From Baffinella frigidus (Eukaryota > Cryptophyceae > Cryptomonadales > Baffinellaceae), in contig MU646796.1 in the NCBI GenBank assembly GCA_026770585.1, positions 277,432-288,713 on the forward strand: DNA of 11,282 nucleotides, read 5' to 3'. This document shows, one piece after another, positions 10,901-11,282 of the stretch. The position numbers and the translations under genes were made by a program. The notes beneath the pieces are model-generated. The model was not told the origin of the DNA. It saw only the letters and a program-made list of their open reading frames with translations, and did not search any database. Position 1 is the first letter of the stretch; each line of letters opens with the position of its first letter.

Positions 10901-11282
10901 ATGCACCCTCCCTGAACGCCCCGCCCCCGAGGTGGTGCCTGCTCCACACCTCTACCCTCAACCCTAAACCCTTCCTAAACCCTAAACCTAACCGCACCTT
11001 CCTAAACTTTAAACCCTACACCCTGAACCCTAAACCCTAAACCCTAAACCCCAAACCTTAAACCCTGAACCCTACGCCCTAAACCCTAAACCTCAACCCT
11101 CAACCCTGCACTGCCTGCTCCGCACCTCAACCCTACTCCCGGACCACCCTTTTAACCCAACCCTAAACCCTACTCCCAAAACACCCGAACCGCCAAACAC
11201 CAAACACCAAACCCTGGACGCTAACCCCCAAGTTCTCGCCTTCTGCAGGCCGCCGGGGGGGGCACAGAGGGTACTCCCGAGG
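7791..11282 (+). CDS. Gene 2: multi-exon protein of unknown function, 3' end outside window
   Basis: Eight exons join in one frame: 7791-7934, 8380-8426, 8569-8611, 8823-8849, 9617-9746, 10555-10604, 10896-10931 and 11249-11282 (edge). All introns are GT-AG; donors include GTTCAG, GTAAAT, GTACCA and GTGGTG. The 511 nt give 170 codons without a stop, and every junction keeps phase, which is the main support. The start is the first ATG of the exon 1 reading (MSSGVTLVGLL); the frame stays open upstream only because it runs into a foldback. Residues about 15-125 look alpha-helical, with Leu-rich amphipathic stretches such as RLEEHLQNLKQ, AEVLLSLAGRVAARLG and LIPLLRQVRKLEP, as in a helical-repeat protein. 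Residues 131-170 are a Gly/Ala/Pro-rich linker. I do not recognise the family. Exon codons are strongly GC3-biased, unlike the introns. Exons 4, 7 and 8 are the least certain. Confidence 0.66.
7935..8379 (+). other. Gene 2 intron 1
   Basis: 445 nt with borders CAG|GTTCAG and AAGCAG|G. It contains no telomere-like array and no obvious TIR element, only the 22-bp palindrome near its 3' end. Both frames that cross it as long readings are non-coding by composition. Confidence 0.5.
8327..8348. repeat. Perfect 22-bp palindrome
   Basis: GCGCGGTGTGC followed by its exact reverse complement GCACACCGCGC, in gene 2 intron 1 about 30 bp before the exon 2 acceptor. Could form a small hairpin; function unknown. 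Confidence 0.7.
8380..8426 (+). CDS. Gene 2 exon 2
   Basis: The acceptor is AAGCAG|GCGGAG and the donor CTCGG|GTAAAT. It enters in phase 0 and leaves after two bases of a codon. It reads AEVLLSLAGRVAARL, then a split Gly codon that is completed by the first G of exon 3. The following intron, 8427-8568, is a telomere-like array ending in AACCAG. Confidence 0.68.
8427..8568 (+). repeat. Gene 2 intron 2, mostly telomere-like (C-rich)
   Basis: After the donor GTAAATCC come units of CCCTAAA, CCCAAAC and CCCTGAA up to the acceptor AACCAG. C-rich in the sense strand, the mirror image of the arrays in gene 1 on the plus strand. Confidence 0.75.
8569..8611 (+). CDS. Gene 2 exon 3
   Basis: The acceptor AACCAG|G closes the telomere-like array and the donor CAG|GTACCA opens a 217-bp TIR element. 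It encodes MALEDMEVLMAPSQ after completing the split Gly codon, and leaves in phase 0. Confidence 0.62.
8612..8828 (+). mobile_element. 217-bp TIR element forming gene 2 intron 3
   Basis: Terminal inverted repeats of 35 bp with one mismatch (8612-8646 and 8794-8828), beginning GTACCACTCGAGG. It has an inner hairpin at about 8684-8727 centred on GAATTC. The left terminus supplies the donor GTACCA and the right one the acceptor CTCGAG. Non-coding. Confidence 0.75.
8823..8849 (+). CDS. Gene 2 micro-exon 4
   Basis: This 27-nt exon (WYYASLCER) has acceptor CTCGAG|TGG, inside the terminal repeat of the 8612-8828 element, and donor CGG|GTTCCT at the edge of the next TIR element. An alternative acceptor at TACGCCAG (ending 8836) would give a different, shorter reading. 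The phase 0-to-0 fit and the aromatic-rich reading favour the 27-nt form. Confidence 0.5.
8853..8992. mobile_element. 140-bp TIR element at start of gene 2 intron 4
   Basis: 33-bp terminal inverted repeats with one mismatch (8853-8885 and 8960-8992), beginning CCTAGCTCTGTCCCACTTCG. The imperfect pairing continues inward. The CCTAGCTCTG terminus recurs near 708, 983, 1001 and 1155 in otherwise different repeats. Confidence 0.75.
9020..9107. mobile_element. F2 element, 5'-truncated copy
   Basis: The right end GAATTGACTTTTGGCAACCC and TTCTGGCGTGGTA are intact. The left half is lost or unrecognisable next to the 8853-8992 element. Only eight bases separate it from the next F2 copy. Confidence 0.55.
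9116..9244. mobile_element. F2 TIR element, complete
   Basis: 129 bp with ends TACCACGCCAGA and TCTAGCGTGGTA. The interior has GTTGATTTTTTAAGCC on one side and CGACTTTTGGCAACCCC on the other. It lies in gene 2 intron 4. Confidence 0.75.
9357..9484. mobile_element. F2 TIR element, complete, opposite orientation
   Basis: About 128 bp, GCCACGCCAGATTCTTGG to CAATCTGGCGTGGT. It shares GGGGTTGCCAAAAGTCAATT with the reverse complement of the other copies. Gene 2 intron 4. Confidence 0.75.
9617..9746 (+). CDS. Gene 2 exon 5
   Basis: The acceptor is AACCGCAG|CTT and the donor CTGGCG|GTCAAC. It holds 43 codons plus one base, with strong GC3. It reads LIPLLRQVRKLEPDNK, then a Leu/His/Arg helix (TLHRAILRSVV), then GAPDGWEEPG. 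It enters in phase 0, matching exon 4. The upstream intron (8850-9616) is packed with TIR elements; the downstream one begins directly with telomere-like repeats. Confidence 0.7.
9748..9976 (+). repeat. Telomere-like array with a regular CCATAAA block
   Basis: It opens gene 2 intron 5. CCCTGAA and CCCTAAA units grade into ten perfect tandem CCATAAA heptamers at 9898-9967. The perfect block implies recent homogenisation or slippage of a variant unit. Confidence 0.88.
10058..10135. repeat. GT/GA microsatellite
   Basis: Alternating (GT)n and (GA)n runs such as GTGTGTGTGAG and GAGAGAGAGAG. It replaces the left end of an F3 element that continues to 10222. Confidence 0.9.
10136..10222. mobile_element. 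F3 TIR element, truncated copy
   Basis: The interior CTATCTTAGGCTTCCGACG and right end TGTTCCGAGATGA are intact. The left terminal repeat is missing where the GT/GA microsatellite begins. Confidence 0.6.
10250..10540 (+). repeat. Degenerate C-rich telomere-like stretch with a duplicated block
   Basis: Scattered CCTGAAC, CACTAAAC and CCTGAACCCTGAAC units. It includes a direct repeat of about 58 bp (10295-10352 and 10523-10580) carrying CGTAATAAACGCAC, then GGGGCGGGGCGCCG. CGTAATAAACGCAC also occurs at 10234-10247. Confidence 0.72.
10555..10604 (+). CDS. Gene 2 exon 6 (youngest-looking of tandem copies)
   Basis: The acceptor is CGCACAG|GG and the donor CTTCAG|GTCCCG. It completes the split Gly codon and adds GGAPAASAAVLLTFLQ. 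Degenerate relatives of its start lie upstream at about 9980 and 10327, each after a similar acceptor. Both reach a stop before any usable GT, so only this copy works. Its donor lies six bases before an F2 element. Confidence 0.52.
10610..10736. mobile_element. F2 TIR element at a gene 2 donor site
   Basis: 127 bp, GCCACGCCAGATTGGATG to AAAATCTGGCGGGGT. Its left end begins six bases after the exon 6 boundary CTTCAG|GTCCC, so most of the first half of intron 6 is this element. Confidence 0.72.
10761..10899. mobile_element. F3-like element, diverged, overlapping an acceptor site
   Basis: The left end TCATCTTACAAGAGAACTC and the interior TTTCATTTAATTAGTAGGCC and ACCTCCTA follow the order seen in the 816 copy. 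The right end CTTCCTCCAGGATG is a decayed terminal repeat and contains the proposed acceptor of gene 2 exon 7. Confidence 0.5.
10896..10931 (+). CDS. Gene 2 exon 7
   Basis: Twelve codons (DACTLPERPAPE), with acceptor CCTCCAG|GAT and donor GAG|GTGGTG, phase 0 in and out. The acceptor falls in what looks like the decayed right terminal repeat of an F3 element. Pro-rich and short, so supported mainly by phase and splice sites. Confidence 0.45.
10945..11240 (+). repeat. Gene 2 intron 7 telomere-like array
   Basis: CCCTAAA, CCCTCAA, CCCTGAA and CCCTACA units, interrupted at 11108 by CCTGCTCCGCACCTC, a near copy of CCTGCTCCACACCTC at the intron's start (10938). The array may therefore be partly duplicated. 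The region holds no other gene signal. Confidence 0.8.
11249..11282 (+). CDS. Gene 2 exon 8, cut by window edge
   Basis: It begins after a good acceptor with a pyrimidine tract (CCTTCTGCAG) at the end of a telomere-like intron. It reads AAGGGTEGTPE in phase 0, then leaves the window. Confidence 0.45.

Noticed and set aside
1-11282. tRNA, rRNA or transposase genes
   Set aside because: No cloverleaf, conserved rRNA segment or transposase motif was seen by eye; all TIR elements here are too short to encode one.

Overview
The window looks like nuclear DNA from a unicellular eukaryote, most likely an alga or other protist with TTTAGGG-type telomeres. There are no bacterial-style genes, ribosome binding sites or operons. 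Coding signal comes in short, GC3-rich exons (27-204 nt) with GT-AG borders and conserved phase. They are separated by introns full of degenerate TTTAGGG-like repeats and small terminal-inverted-repeat (TIR) elements. The species cannot be fixed from the sequence. None of the proteins is recognised.

Layout: two divergent genes (or gene parts). Gene 1 runs on the minus strand from an ATG at 7120 to the left edge. I can phase-chain exons 7120-5001 and, after one unresolved junction, 4697-1879 and 323-270. Its 3' half encodes Ser/Pro/Arg-rich exons with repeated SPR motifs. Gene 2 runs on the plus strand from an ATG at 7791 past the right edge. Eight exons join in frame to 170 codons of helical sequence followed by a Gly/Ala/Pro linker. 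The 670 bp between the two ATGs hold a near-perfect 436-bp foldback.

Repeats: at least six families of short TIR elements are present. F1 copies coincide exactly with two introns of gene 1. A 217-bp element forms essentially all of intron 3 of gene 2. F2 (about 125 bp, ends CCACGCCAGA) lies only in intron positions. F3 (about 140 bp) has a related unoccupied site in the same window, indicating an AATT target duplication. Telomere-like arrays are C-rich on the sense strand of both genes, so their orientation flips at the divergent promoter. One 60-nt intron consists of nothing else.

The main novelty is several apparent routes of intron gain side by side: TIR introners, telomere-like repeat insertion and tandem duplication. 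All exon calls come from reading frame, phase and splice-site inspection only; no transcript or homology search was possible.
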